Assembly (NCBI RefSeq): GCF_021129305.1
Contig: NZ_JAJOMB010000004.1
Span: 186,001-250,000, forward strand
Length of the DNA: 64,000 nt
Direction of reading: 5' to 3'
DNA from: Kineosporia babensis
Lineage (GTDB): Bacteria > Actinomycetota > Actinomycetes > Actinomycetales > Kineosporiaceae
The position numbers and the translations under genes were made by a program. Below the pieces are notes generated by a model. The model saw nothing but the letters and a program-made list of their open reading frames with translations. It had not been told where the DNA came from and made no database searches. Of the stretch, positions 31,251-40,526 are shown one piece after another; the first letter of the stretch is position 1; each line of letters opens with the position of its first letter.

Positions 31251-34200
31251 CAGCCCGACCTGGGCAAGGGAGTGATCGGCGCGCTACCTGAGCTGCGCCG
31301 ACTCCTCCTTGACCTCGGCCGTTGTCCCGGCTGTGCGGTGGTGCTGGCGGGGCCTCGATGCTCGTCGTGCGGGATCGATCTGGGCGGGCCGGAGGGGGCC
31401 CGCGTCGCCATGCTGAGTCGTGCTGCGGCGGATGCGCTGAACCAGCGCGAGCTGACCCTGAACCATCTGCGGGCCCAGGTGCCGACGGCGTTCCAAACCC
31501 AGAACGCCCCAGCCGCTCAGGCGCCCACGGAAGCGGACCAGGCTGCCCCGATGCTGGTCACGCAAGCCCCGGCCACCGAGAACCCGGCTGCCCAGACACC
31601 CACCACGTTGGACCAGGCTGCCCAGACACACGACTCAGCCGCCCAAGCACCCGCGACGCTGGCCCCTGCCACACCGGCACCGGAGAGTCCGGCTGGCCAG
31701 GCGCCCGTCGCGATCACCTCGGCCACTCAGGCGGCGCCCCCACTCGACCCGGCTCCTCAGACGGCCGGCCCGATTGCCCCTGTTGTTCAAGGCCCCGCCG
31801 CGCAGGGTCCGGCCACTCAGAGGCCGCTCCCCCATGGCCCAGCCATGCAGGGCTCGGGTGCTCAGACGTCCGCAGGTCCAGGCTGGGGTCCAGGGCATCC
31901 TGGTCCGGCCCAGCATCCGGGCCAGCAGCAGCCGGGCTGGAGCGCTCCCCCGCCTCCGCCGATCCTGTCGCCCCGCAACACCGGCCCGAACGGACCCGCG
32001 GGGCCGAACCAGCCGCCCTGGCCTGGGCGCACCCCGGACCGTTCCGCTCCGGCTTGGCTCAGCGTCAACACCGTCCTGGTCGGCATCGGTGCTCTGCTGC
32101 TGGCCGCCGCCGCGATCGGCTTCCTGATCTTCTCCTGGCAGAGCATGCCGCTGGCCGCCCGCGCGGCCGTGATCGGTGGCATCACGCTGGCCGCGGTCGG
32201 TATTGCCACCTGGCTGCGTCCTCGCCTGCCGGAGACCGCCGAAGCGGTGGGGGCCCTGGCGGTGGTCCTGATCCTGGGCGACGCCTGGGCGATCAGGAAC
32301 ACCGGACTGTTCGGCGCCGACCGGCCGGACGGGATGCTCTACGCCGGCGGCGCGATGATCGTGACCGGGCTGCTGGTGGAGATCTGGGGCCGGGTCAGCA
32401 GGATTCGGGCGGCCACGCACGCCGGCGCCGGCCTGATCCCGGTCGGCGTCTTCTACCTGGCCTTTGCGCTGTTGCGAGACTCTGACCCGGTCATCGGGGC
32501 CTATCCGATCGCCATGCTGCTGGCCGCGGCGGTCACGTTGTCCCGCCGCACGCTGCCGCAGAACTGCCGGACCGAGCGGATACTCTCCCGCACCCTGGCC
32601 GCGCTGTTCCTGGCCAACGCCGCTTTCCCCGCTGCACTGGGCTTCCCGGACGTCTACGGCGCCACGCTCGGGGCTCTGCTCGTCACGCTTCTGCTGGCCG
32701 CTCAGACCTGGGCCGACGCACCCCGCAGCGCCGCCGGCCAAAACACCGCGAGCCAGAGCCCGGCCGACCACGGCACCGCAGCTCAGGAAGCACTCAGCCA
32801 CCCGCACTCACCAGCTCTGCCGAGCCACCTGAACCAGCCGGGCCAGCCCCAGCCGGGCCACTCGCAGCAGTTCAACCAGCACGGCCCGCCCAACCCGCAA
32901 TCGGGCTGGCCCCAAGGACCGCAGCAAGGCGGGCCCGCACGCCCGACCCCGGCCCGCCCCCGCAACCCGCTCACTCTCAACCGCAACTGGTCCGTCGCCA
33001 CCGGCGTGGCCGCAGCAGGCACCACCGTGCTCGCCGGCAGCGCTCTGGCCGAGTCCTTCGACATCGCCGGGTTCGTCACACTGATCCCGATCACCGTGCT
33101 GCCCGGCCTGCTCCTGCTGGCAGTGTCGTTCCTCAAGCCGGAACCCACCGCCAACCTGCGCCGCACCGCCCTGGCCCTGGGTGTACTCGCCACCAGCAGC
33201 CTGGTCGCCCTGCCGACGATCGGACTGGCCCTGTGGCAGGTCGTCCGCCCGATCCCGCCCGAGATCCGCAGCTCCTCCTTCACCACCCGGTTCGGCGATC
33301 TCGGCCAGACCGACCCGAGCCTCACCGAACTCTGGTTCACGTCTCTGGCCAGTCTCGCCCTGATCACCGCGGTCGTCTGGGCGATCGGGCGCCACGAGAG
33401 ATGGCCGAACGGCCCGTGGCCCCAACGCATCCACCGCCCCCTGAACCGGATCCCCCTGCCAGCCACAGCGTCCCTAGTTGTGCTCTTGGCCCTTACCCCC
33501 GTGATTCCGGTCGTTGCCACGATTGCCGCTCTGCTCGTCCTTTCATTGGCCGCCGTGGTTCTTGCCCTCCGTAGCCACCGCCACCGACAGCTCCTCTGGA
33601 TCGCCGGCAGCCTTGTCGGCCTCCTGGGCGTCACTCTGGCCTGGGCCACCGAAGAGCTGCCCGGGGTAGTCACGGTGCTCGCAGTACTGGCGCTTCTGGC
33701 CGCCCGGCGCCAAATCGACGCCCCCGACGAGAACAGCCGGTTCGTCAGGGCCGGACTCGCCCTGCTGGCTGCCGGTCTGATCCCGGCGGCGCTGCTCGTG
33801 CTGTTCGATCAGATCAAGGTCGACCAATGGACGTCCTTGGTCACCACCGCTCTGATCTGCGGTCTCGGGTCGGCGGCACTGTTCGCGGTACCTCGGCTGC
33901 CGCTTCCGCAGCGTCCGGGCCGGGCCGAGTGGAGCCCGATCGACCGCTTCACCGCCGCCGTACCGGGCATCGTCATGCTGGTCATCTCCTACCTGTCGGC
34001 GCTCTCCGGCACCCACGAAGTCCCGGTCTGGACCGAACCGGCGATCGTTCTGGTGGCTCTGGTGATCGCCTTGGCCGGAGCGCTGTTGCTGCGCCCGGCG
34101 ATGGCGACGGCGTTCCCGGAGATGCCCCTGGTTCTCGCCGGGCTGACCACCCCGCTGTTCGGTGCGTTGGTCATGACCAACGCCGACGCCTGGGACTTCA

Positions 34201-35399
34201 CCGCGGTGTCGGCGGGCCTGCTGTGGTCGCTCTCGACGGCGGTGGGCACAGTGGCGCTGACCGTCGCGATGCTGAACGGCGCAGCCGAGACATCACCCTG
34301 GAAGGACCGCCGTCTTGGGGCCGAGATTGGGCTTGTGGCCACCGGGGTCGTCGCCCTGGCAGTGACCAGCAGCGCAGACGCGGACAGCGAACGGATGTGG
34401 CTGACCCTGCTGATCCTGGGCGCCGCGGCATCGGCCATCGCGCTCACCCCGGAGCGCAGCCGGGTCGGCTGGCTGGCGGGTGTTCTACTCACCGGCTCGT
34501 CGTGGCTGCGCCTGGCCGATTCCGGGGTGCAGGTGGTGGAGGCGTACACGGTCCCGCCCGCGGCCGTGCTGCTCGCGATCACCTACTACGCCTCCCGCCG
34601 CGCCCCAGCTCAGGCTCAGGCTCAACCGAAAAAGGCTACCGACCCGATCTCCCAGAGCTACCTGGATCTCGGCGTTCTGGCCCGCCCGCTGCTGATGGTC
34701 ATCATCCCCAGCGTGATCGCCTCGGCCCTGTCCACATCGGTGATCCGCCCGATCGTGCTGATGATCGCGGGCGCGGCGGCCGTCCTGGTCAGCCGCTACT
34801 TCCTGCGCGAGCGCCCCGGCCCGGCCCAGGCCCTGACCCTGGTCGGCCTGTTCGCCACGATCGGCGCCGGCCTGCTGCGAACGGTGTTCAACCTGAACGA
34901 GTTCGGCCCGCTCAACGGCGATCGGGTTCCGCTGACCACAGTGGAGGCCTGGACCGCTCCGGGCGCCCTGCTGCTCCTGGTGTTCGGCCTGCAGTTGTTC
35001 CAGCGCCTGGAGCGGGACCGGCCCACCCCCGACTTCCCCAACTCCTGGACCACTCTCGGCCCCGGCCTGGCCCTGCTGCTCGGCCCGAGCATCCTGGTGC
35101 ACTTCTCCGAGCTCGAAAGCACCCTGGCCCGGCCGGTTCTGATCATGGTCGCGGCCGCGCTGGCGCTCGCGGCCGGGGCGGTCCGCCGGATGCAGGCGCC
35201 GTTCGTGATCGGCGCGGTGGTGCTGACGATGGTGGCCCTGGTGCTGACCGGGCCGTGGCTGCGGGACGTCGGGGCCTCGATCCCGCTGTGGGTCTGGGCT
35301 GCGGTGATCGGGCTGGCCCTGCTGCTGCTCGGCGCGGGTTACGAACGCCGCCTGGCCCAGCTGCGCACGGTCCGCTCACGTCTGGTGGCGATGCGCTAG
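31230..35399 (+). CDS. Very large polytopic membrane protein, SCO7613 C-terminal-domain type
   Basis: A 1,389-residue protein of unknown function. Residues 32-47 form a zinc ribbon (C32-x2-C35 and C44-x2-C47). About 230 residues of Pro/Ala/Gln/Thr-rich, probably disordered sequence follow. From about residue 280 on there are some 30 or more hydrophobic helices, often in pairs separated by Arg-rich short loops, interrupted by a second Pro/Gln/His-rich linker at about 500-585. This architecture matches actinobacterial proteins annotated by an SCO7613-type C-terminal domain (recalled, not searched). ATG at 31230 precedes the zinc ribbon at a natural distance. No operon partner. Confidence 0.8.
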   Translation: MSSDVGGQPDLGKGVIGALPELRRLLLDLGRCPGCAVVLAGPRCSSCGIDLGGPEGARVAMLSRAAADALNQRELTLNHLRAQVPTAFQTQNAPAAQAPTEADQAAPMLVTQAPATENPAAQTPTTLDQAAQTHDSAAQAPATLAPATPAPESPAGQAPVAITSATQAAPPLDPAPQTAGPIAPVVQGPAAQGPATQRPLPHGPAMQGSGAQTSAGPGWGPGHPGPAQHPGQQQPGWSAPPPPPILSPRNTGPNGPAGPNQPPWPGRTPDRSAPAWLSVNTVLVGIGALLLAAAAIGFLIFSWQSMPLAARAAVIGGITLAAVGIATWLRPRLPETAEAVGALAVVLILGDAWAIRNTGLFGADRPDGMLYAGGAMIVTGLLVEIWGRVSRIRAATHAGAGLIPVGVFYLAFALLRDSDPVIGAYPIAMLLAAAVTLSRRTLPQNCRTERILSRTLAALFLANAAFPAALGFPDVYGATLGALLVTLLLAAQTWADAPRSAAGQNTASQSPADHGTAAQEALSHPHSPALPSHLNQPGQPQPGHSQQFNQHGPPNPQSGWPQGPQQGGPARPTPARPRNPLTLNRNWSVATGVAAAGTTVLAGSALAESFDIAGFVTLIPITVLPGLLLLAVSFLKPEPTANLRRTALALGVLATSSLVALPTIGLALWQVVRPIPPEIRSSSFTTRFGDLGQTDPSLTELWFTSLASLALITAVVWAIGRHERWPNGPWPQRIHRPLNRIPLPATASLVVLLALTPVIPVVATIAALLVLSLAAVVLALRSHRHRQLLWIAGSLVGLLGVTLAWATEELPGVVTVLAVLALLAARRQIDAPDENSRFVRAGLALLAAGLIPAALLVLFDQIKVDQWTSLVTTALICGLGSAALFAVPRLPLPQRPGRAEWSPIDRFTAAVPGIVMLVISYLSALSGTHEVPVWTEPAIVLVALVIALAGALLLRPAMATAFPEMPLVLAGLTTPLFGALVMTNADAWDFTAVSAGLLWSLSTAVGTVALTVAMLNGAAETSPWKDRRLGAEIGLVATGVVALAVTSSADADSERMWLTLLILGAAASAIALTPERSRVGWLAGVLLTGSSWLRLADSGVQVVEAYTVPPAAVLLAITYYASRRAPAQAQAQPKKATDPISQSYLDLGVLARPLLMVIIPSVIASALSTSVIRPIVLMIAGAAAVLVSRYFLRERPGPAQALTLVGLFATIGAGLLRTVFNLNEFGPLNGDRVPLTTVEAWTAPGALLLLVFGLQLFQRLERDRPTPDFPNSWTTLGPGLALLLGPSILVHFSELESTLARPVLIMVAAALALAAGAVRRMQAPFVIGAVVLTMVALVLTGPWLRDVGASIPLWVWAAVIGLALLLLGAGYERRLAQLRTVRSRLVAMR

Positions 35400-35428
35400 G
35401 GGGTTGTCCCACCAGCTTTGAGTCCGCT

Positions 35429-35470
35429 ACCGCCATGGTTACGGCCGATCAGGGCCTGAACCATGGCGGT
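35429..35470. repeat. 12-bp perfect inverted repeat spanning the serine hydrolase start
   Basis: ACCGCCATGGTT (35429-35440) and AACCATGGCGGT (35459-35470) with an 18-bp spacer. The right arm contains the first possible ATG (35463). Could be an operator or a translation-blocking hairpin, or the upstream gene's terminator (29 bp past its stop). Confidence 0.6.
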
Positions 35471-36596
35471 CATGCGGGGAACAATCATGGCTATCACCGG
35501 GATCCTGGCCCTTTCACCAGTGATGGTGGACGCGCCCACGAAACCCCTTCAGCAGCAGGCCGACGCGATCGTGAAGATCGGGGTGATCGGCGCGCAGGTG
35601 CGCCTCACCGAAGCCGACGGCCGGCAGCGCACCGTGACCAGCGGCGTCCGTAAGATCAATGAACGGACGCGTCTGGCCGGCAACGAGCATCTGCGCATAG
35701 GTAGCATCAGCAAGACTTTTGTGGCGACGGTCGTGCTGCAACTCGACGCCGAGCGCCGCCTGTCACTGGACGAACCGGTGGAGCGCCGGCTGCCGGGGGT
35801 GGTGCGGGGCAACGGCAATGACGGCCGGAAAATGACTGTGCGGCAGCTTCTTCAGCACACCGCTGGGATTCAGGACGACTACCCGTTCATGGAATCCGCC
35901 GAGGACTACCGCGCGCGCCGCTTCGACGGCTACACGCCTCAGGAAGTGGTGGCCCGGGCGATGAAGCTCAAGCCTGCCTTTGCCCCGGGCGAGGGCTGGT
36001 CGTACTCCAACACCGGCTACGCCCTGCTCGGCCTGATCATCGAAAAGGTCACCGGCCGGCCCTGGTACACCGAGGTGGACCGCCGCATCGTCCAGCCGCT
36101 GCACCTCAGCGAAACCAGCTGGCCCGGCCGCTCTCCCTTCGTCCCGAGACCTCACGCCCAGGCCTACAACCGCTACCTACCCGAAGAACCCCTCACCGAC
36201 GTCACTCTGCTCGTGGACGCCGACGCCTCCGGCGGGCTGATCTCCACCACCGCCGACCTCAACCGCTTCTACCTGGCGCTGCTCGGCGGCGACCTACTGC
36301 CCAAGCCTCAGCTGCGGCAGATGCTCAGCACTGTCCCGGTCAACGAATCCACCAACACCCTGTGGCCCGGATCCCGCTACGGACTGGGCATCTTCTCCCG
36401 GCCCCTGCCCTGCGGCGGCATCTATTACGCGCCCAGCGGCGACCAGGACGGCTGGTCCACCCGCGGCGCCGTCACCCCCGATGCCCAGCGCGCCGTCACT
36501 TTGTCCATGTCCACCACCCTGCACGACACCCTCGAGAACGCCCTCCGCCAGGAATCCGCCGCCCAATCCCTCCTCACCACTGCCCTCTGCGACTGA
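35463..36596 (+). CDS. Serine hydrolase, beta-lactamase / DD-peptidase (class C-like) family
   Basis: A 377-residue exported or membrane-tethered hydrolase. The first 25 residues are a hydrophobic signal-like segment. Catalytic S81-I-S-K84 (SxxK) and the YSN motif (WSYSNTGYALLGLIIEKVTG) are intact. The third motif, normally H/K-x-G followed by Gly, reads SGDQDGW, so transpeptidase or beta-lactamase activity is doubtful; esterase or D-aminopeptidase function is equally possible. Alternative starts at 35472 and 35487 exist; 35487 has the better ribosome site (GGGGAA) but would shorten the signal. Monocistronic, ended by a strong hairpin. Confidence 0.83.
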   Translation: MAVMRGTIMAITGILALSPVMVDAPTKPLQQQADAIVKIGVIGAQVRLTEADGRQRTVTSGVRKINERTRLAGNEHLRIGSISKTFVATVVLQLDAERRLSLDEPVERRLPGVVRGNGNDGRKMTVRQLLQHTAGIQDDYPFMESAEDYRARRFDGYTPQEVVARAMKLKPAFAPGEGWSYSNTGYALLGLIIEKVTGRPWYTEVDRRIVQPLHLSETSWPGRSPFVPRPHAQAYNRYLPEEPLTDVTLLVDADASGGLISTTADLNRFYLALLGGDLLPKPQLRQMLSTVPVNESTNTLWPGSRYGLGIFSRPLPCGGIYYAPSGDQDGWSTRGAVTPDAQRAVTLSMSTTLHDTLENALRQESAAQSLLTTALCD

Positions 36597-36602
36597 TCCG
36601 CG

Positions 36603-36641
36603 ATCAGCGTGAAGCCAAGGGCACTCTGGCTTCACGCTGAT
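36603..36641 (+). terminator. Terminator after the serine hydrolase gene
   Basis: Perfect 15-bp arms ATCAGCGTGAAGCCA and TGGCTTCACGCTGAT with a 9-nt loop, 6 bp after the stop codon; no T-run. Confidence 0.85.
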
Positions 36642-36666
36642 GCGTCAGCACGTGTTCACCTGGGAT

Positions 36667-36702
36667 TTGCAACTTGCAACCCTCTTGCACGTGCACTTGC
36701 AG
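36667..36702. promoter_or_regulatory. Cluster of TTGCA repeats, probable RpiR operator
   Basis: TTGCAA-C-TTGCAA (36667-36679), then TTGCACGTGCA (36685-36695) and TTGCAG (36697-36702), ending 14 bp before the RpiR GTG. TTGCAA is itself palindromic, and TGCACGTGCA is a perfect 10-bp palindrome. The density in 36 bp far exceeds chance in this G+C-rich DNA. Confidence 0.7.
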
Positions 36703-36715
36703 CTACCTTCGGGGC

Positions 36716-37567
36716 GTGCTCACTTCCGGGTCTCTGAGGGACCGAATCGACGCCCAGCGGGACCGCTTCTCCCCGGCCGACCGCCGGGTCGTCGACGTCC
36801 TGCTGTCGCATCCGGCCGAGGCCGCGGTGCTGCCGGCCGAGCAGGTGGCGCAGCGGGCCGGAGTGCACGTCGCGGCGGCCACCCGGCTGGCCCAGAAGCT
36901 GGGCTACAACGGTTATCCGCACCTGCGCAGCAACTTACAGGCCGAGCTGCTGGGGGCGGTGGACGCCGAGGAACGCATGCGGGCCCGGCTGGACCGCACC
37001 TCCGGCGACGACCTGCTGGCCGATCTGGTCGAGGACGAGCTGAGCTCGCTGCGGGAACTGCCGCGCAACGTCTCTCAGGAGATGGTGGACACCGCGGCGG
37101 GCCGGATCCGTCAGGCCCGCCGGGTGCTGCTCTTCGCCCGCGGCAACGCGACCGTCCTGGCCGGACTGCTGGCCCGTCGGCTCCGACGTTTCGGCACGCT
37201 GGTCACCGACCTCACCGTGACCGACCGGGACGTGGCCGAGGAACTGGTCAGCCTGCGTGAGGACGACCTGATCGTGGTCCTCGCCTTCCGCCGGGCTCCT
37301 CGCGTGCTGCCCGCCATCGTTCAGACCGTCCGCGAAACCGGCTGCGGCCTGATGGTTCTGACCGACGTCCTGGGAACCCCGGCCGGCGCCCCGCAAGACA
37401 CCCTGGTCTTGGCCGCCCCGCGCGGCAACGGCCGGGAGTACCAGTCCCTGACCGTGCCGATGGCCCTGTCCAACGCGCTCGTGCTGGCCGTCGCCCGCGC
37501 CGACCAGCACTCCGCCTCAACCGCCCTGACCCGCCTCGACACCCTGATCGAGCGCTTCGACAACTAG
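36716..37567 (+). CDS. MurR/RpiR-family transcriptional regulator
   Basis: A 283-residue regulator: N-terminal HTH_6 domain (RFSPADRRVVDVLLSHP, AEQVAQRAGVHVAAATRLAQ, GYNGYPHLRSNL) and a C-terminal SIS domain (about 120-265; VLLFARGNATVLAGLLARRL, DLIVVLAFRRAPR) that binds phosphosugars or similar phosphates. GTG start at 36716 was chosen because upstream codons would overlap the TTGCA operator and the HTH begins soon after. It lies 36 bp before the binding-protein gene in the same direction and probably controls the entire transporter-phosphatase operon and itself. Confidence 0.9.
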   Translation: MLTSGSLRDRIDAQRDRFSPADRRVVDVLLSHPAEAAVLPAEQVAQRAGVHVAAATRLAQKLGYNGYPHLRSNLQAELLGAVDAEERMRARLDRTSGDDLLADLVEDELSSLRELPRNVSQEMVDTAAGRIRQARRVLLFARGNATVLAGLLARRLRRFGTLVTDLTVTDRDVAEELVSLREDDLIVVLAFRRAPRVLPAIVQTVRETGCGLMVLTDVLGTPAGAPQDTLVLAAPRGNGREYQSLTVPMALSNALVLAVARADQHSASTALTRLDTLIERFDN

Positions 37568-37603
37568 CAACCAGCAGCAACCGAGAACACGCCAGGAGAC
37601 GAC

Positions 37604-38773
37604 GTGTCCATCAAGCATGCCCGCACCACCCTCGCCCTCACCGTCGCGGCCGGACTCACCCTGGCCGCCTGCGGCGGCGGCAGCCCCGAAGCAGCCACCG
37701 CCGAGCCTGCCGAAGCCAGCCCGCTGGACACCGTCGGCATCGAAGAACTGCACACCCAGGCCCAGGAGGAGGGCGAGGTCAGGGTTTACGCCTTCACCAG
37801 CCGGATCGCCTCGGTGGAGAAAGCCTTTGAGGAGACCTACCCCGGGGTCGACCTGATCCCGACCGACATCTCCAGCACCGAGCAGATCGCCCGGCTCAAG
37901 GCCGAGGCCACCGCCGGCACCACCACGGCCGACGTCGCCTACCTGTCCGACGCACCGGTCGTGCTCACCGACCTGATGTCCGAGGGCCTGCTCACCAACT
38001 ACGTGCCGCCGCGGGTGGCCGAGGCCCTGCCCAAGGAGTTCGCCGAGCCCCTGGTGGCGAACCGGCTCTCCACCAAAACCCTGATGTACAACGAGGAAGC
38101 GCACCCGGACGGCGCTCCGGTCACGAACCTCTGGGAACTGACCGGGGACGAGTGGAAGGGCCGGGTCGTGATGGTGGACCCGCAGGTGCGGGGAGACTAC
38201 CTGGACCTGGCCACCGAGGTGGTCCTGCGCGCCGACGAGATGGCCGCTGCCTACGAGGAACTCAACGGCTCGGCGATCGCGCTCGACGAGGGCGTGAACA
38301 ACGCCGGCGAGCAGTGGCTGAAAGACCTGTACGCCAACGATCTGGTGCTGGTGGACGACACGGACACGGTGAACGCGGCGATCGGCGAAACCGGTCAGAA
38401 GAACCCGCCGATCGGCTTCACCTCCTACTCCGACCGCCGGGACAACGAGGACGAGGGCTGGGCCCTGCAGGCCGCTACCGGCGTCGCCCCGGCTCCCGGC
38501 ATCGCCTTCCCGGCGCTGCTCGCGGTCACCAAGGACGCCGAGAACCCGGCAGCCGCCCGTCTTCTGATCGACTTCCTGATGGGTGACGACTCCGAGACCG
38601 GCGGTGCGGGCTTCGAGCCGTTCTACGTCGCCGGCGACTATCCCACCCGTACGGACGTCCTCGCGCCCGAGGGTGCGGTCTCTCTCGAAGAGCTCGGGGC
38701 CTGGTCGATCGACCCCGCCCAGGTGGCCGAGATCCGTTCCGACGTGGCCGACTACCTGCTGACCCTGAGCTGA
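37604..38773 (+). CDS. ABC transporter substrate-binding lipoprotein (Fbp/AfuA type)
   Basis: A 389-residue lipid-anchored binding protein. Signal peptide with lipobox LAAC (C23) and a flexible Ala/Glu/Pro linker, then the two-lobe fold typical of iron/thiamine/phosphonate/sugar-phosphate binders: GEVRVYAFTSRIASVEKAFE, TTADVAYLSDAP, LMYNEE, NLWELTGDEWKGRVVMVDP. The Tyr-Tyr iron site of FbpA is not evident. GTG start with CAGGAGACGAC upstream. In operon with a fused permease, ATPase and a histidine phosphatase under an RpiR regulator, so a phosphorylated sugar or phosphonate is favoured over iron (inference). Confidence 0.88.
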   Translation: MSIKHARTTLALTVAAGLTLAACGGGSPEAATAEPAEASPLDTVGIEELHTQAQEEGEVRVYAFTSRIASVEKAFEETYPGVDLIPTDISSTEQIARLKAEATAGTTTADVAYLSDAPVVLTDLMSEGLLTNYVPPRVAEALPKEFAEPLVANRLSTKTLMYNEEAHPDGAPVTNLWELTGDEWKGRVVMVDPQVRGDYLDLATEVVLRADEMAAAYEELNGSAIALDEGVNNAGEQWLKDLYANDLVLVDDTDTVNAAIGETGQKNPPIGFTSYSDRRDNEDEGWALQAATGVAPAPGIAFPALLAVTKDAENPAAARLLIDFLMGDDSETGGAGFEPFYVAGDYPTRTDVLAPEGAVSLEELGAWSIDPAQVAEIRSDVADYLLTLS

Positions 38774-38774
38774 G

Positions 38775-40526
38775 ATGCCCTCGGACACCCTGAAGCGCAC
38801 GCTTCGAGACCCGGTCGTGCTGCTGGCCCTGGGACTGCTGGCCGTTCTGGCCGTGCTGGTCCTGGTGCCGGTGGCCGGCCTGGTCTCCTCCACGCTGCGG
38901 CCGGAGGGCCTGGACGCCTGGCGCGACGTGCTCACCGGCCGCCTGGCCCCCGCCCTGCTGCACGAGCCCTTGCTGAACTCGCTGCTGGTCGGCGCGGTCA
39001 CCGCGATCGGGGCAGTGGTGATCGGCGGCGGGCTGGCCTGGGTGGTGGTGATGACCGACGTGCCGTTGCGCCGGACCATCACCTTCCTGGCCTCGGTCCC
39101 GTTCGCCCTGCCCAGCTTCGCCCTGGCCCTGGCCTGGGAATCGGTCTTCCGCAACGATTTGGTCGGCGGACGGGTGGGCCTGCTCACCGATCTCGGCCTC
39201 ACCGTCCCGGACTGGCTGGCCTGGGGCCCGGTGCCGGTCTCGGCCACCCTGATCGCGCACTACTACTCGCTCTCGTTCCTGCTCACCGCGGCCGCCCTGG
39301 CCACCGTGAACTCCGAACTGGTGGAGGCGGCCGAACTCACCGGGGCCAGCCGCCTGCGGGTGGCCCGCTCGATCGCGCTGCCGGTGGTCCTGCCCGCCGT
39401 GATCTCCGGTGCCCTGCTGGCTTTCGCCGAAGGGGTGAGCAACTTCGCCGCCCCGGCCGTCCTCGGTCTGCCGGTGCGCTTCCACACTCTCTCCACCCGG
39501 GCCTACGGCGCGATCACCACCGGCCAGACCGAACGCGGTTACGTGCTCTCGGTGGTGCTGGTCGTGGTGGCCGCGATCGTGCTGCTGGTCAGCACCCGGC
39601 TGGCCGGACGCCGAAAGTCGTTCGCCACGATCACCGGCAAGGGCGCCCGCCGCAAACGGGTCCGCCTGGGCGCCGCCCGCCTCCCGGTCACCGCCGCGGT
39701 GCTGCTCCTGGTCGCGCTCACCTCGATCGTGCCCGGCCTCCTGCTGCTGACCTCCAGCCTGCTCGAGCGCACCGGCTCGTTCACCTCCGGCTTCACCACG
39801 CACTTCTGGACCGGAGCCTCGGACCCGTCGATGGCCCAGGGCATGGCCGGCATCCTGCGCAACCCGCAGATCGTCAGCGCCTTCTGGACCACCCTGGCGC
39901 TCGGCCTGAGCGTGGCCGTCGCCGCCAGCGTCCTGGGCCTGCTGCTGGGCTACGTGATGACCCGGCTGCGCCCGGCCGACCCGCTGCAGGCCGGGCTGGG
40001 CAAGGGCCTGGCCCTGCTGAGCTACCTGCCGTTCCTGGTGCCCGGTGTGGCCCTGGGGGCCGCCTTCATCGCCCAGTTCGGCCGCCCGATCGGCCCGCTG
40101 CCCGCGCTTTACGGCACGTTCGCCATCCTGGTCATCGCCGGGGTGGCCGCCACCCTGCCGTTCGCCTCACAAGCCGGGCGCTCGGCCGTGGGCCAGATCT
40201 CACCCGACGTAGAAGAGGCCGCGACCACCGCCGGAGCCGGTCTGGGACGCCGCCTGTTCAGCATCGTGCTGCCGCTGTCGTCACGCGGTCTGCTGGCCGG
40301 GGGCGTACTGGTGTTCGTCAACATCGTGCGCGACCTGTCGCTGCTGGTGCTGCTCGTCACCCCGGCCACTCCCCTGCTCTCGGTGCTCACCTACCGGTAC
40401 GCATCCGAGGGATTCACCCAGTTCGCGAACGCGGTGACCGTGGTCATCGTCGTGATCTCGCTCGCGGCGACGCTGTTCGCCCGGCGCCTCGAAGGGGCGT
40501 CGCAACCGTGGTTGGAGGAACGTTGA
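38775..40526 (+). CDS. ABC transporter permease, duplicated (FbpB/ThiP type)
   Basis: A 583-residue inner-membrane protein made of two fused permease halves, about 12 helices in all. Each half has an EAA loop that docks the ATPase: EAAELTGASRLRVARSIALP (about 183) and EEAATTAGAGLGRRLFSIVL (about 479). Single-chain double permeases are standard in the iron/thiamine/phosphonate importer group. It begins 1 bp after the binding-protein stop, and its own stop overlaps the ATPase start codon, so the genes are tightly coupled. Confidence 0.93.
   Translation: MPSDTLKRTLRDPVVLLALGLLAVLAVLVLVPVAGLVSSTLRPEGLDAWRDVLTGRLAPALLHEPLLNSLLVGAVTAIGAVVIGGGLAWVVVMTDVPLRRTITFLASVPFALPSFALALAWESVFRNDLVGGRVGLLTDLGLTVPDWLAWGPVPVSATLIAHYYSLSFLLTAAALATVNSELVEAAELTGASRLRVARSIALPVVLPAVISGALLAFAEGVSNFAAPAVLGLPVRFHTLSTRAYGAITTGQTERGYVLSVVLVVVAAIVLLVSTRLAGRRKSFATITGKGARRKRVRLGAARLPVTAAVLLLVALTSIVPGLLLLTSSLLERTGSFTSGFTTHFWTGASDPSMAQGMAGILRNPQIVSAFWTTLALGLSVAVAASVLGLLLGYVMTRLRPADPLQAGLGKGLALLSYLPFLVPGVALGAAFIAQFGRPIGPLPALYGTFAILVIAGVAATLPFASQAGRSAVGQISPDVEEAATTAGAGLGRRLFSIVLPLSSRGLLAGGVLVFVNIVRDLSLLVLLVTPATPLLSVLTYRYASEGFTQFANAVTVVIVVISLAATLFARRLEGASQPWLEER

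Noticed and set aside
35463-36596. Serine hydrolase as a beta-lactamase resistance gene
   Set aside because: The third active-site motif is not conserved and there is no ampR-like regulator.
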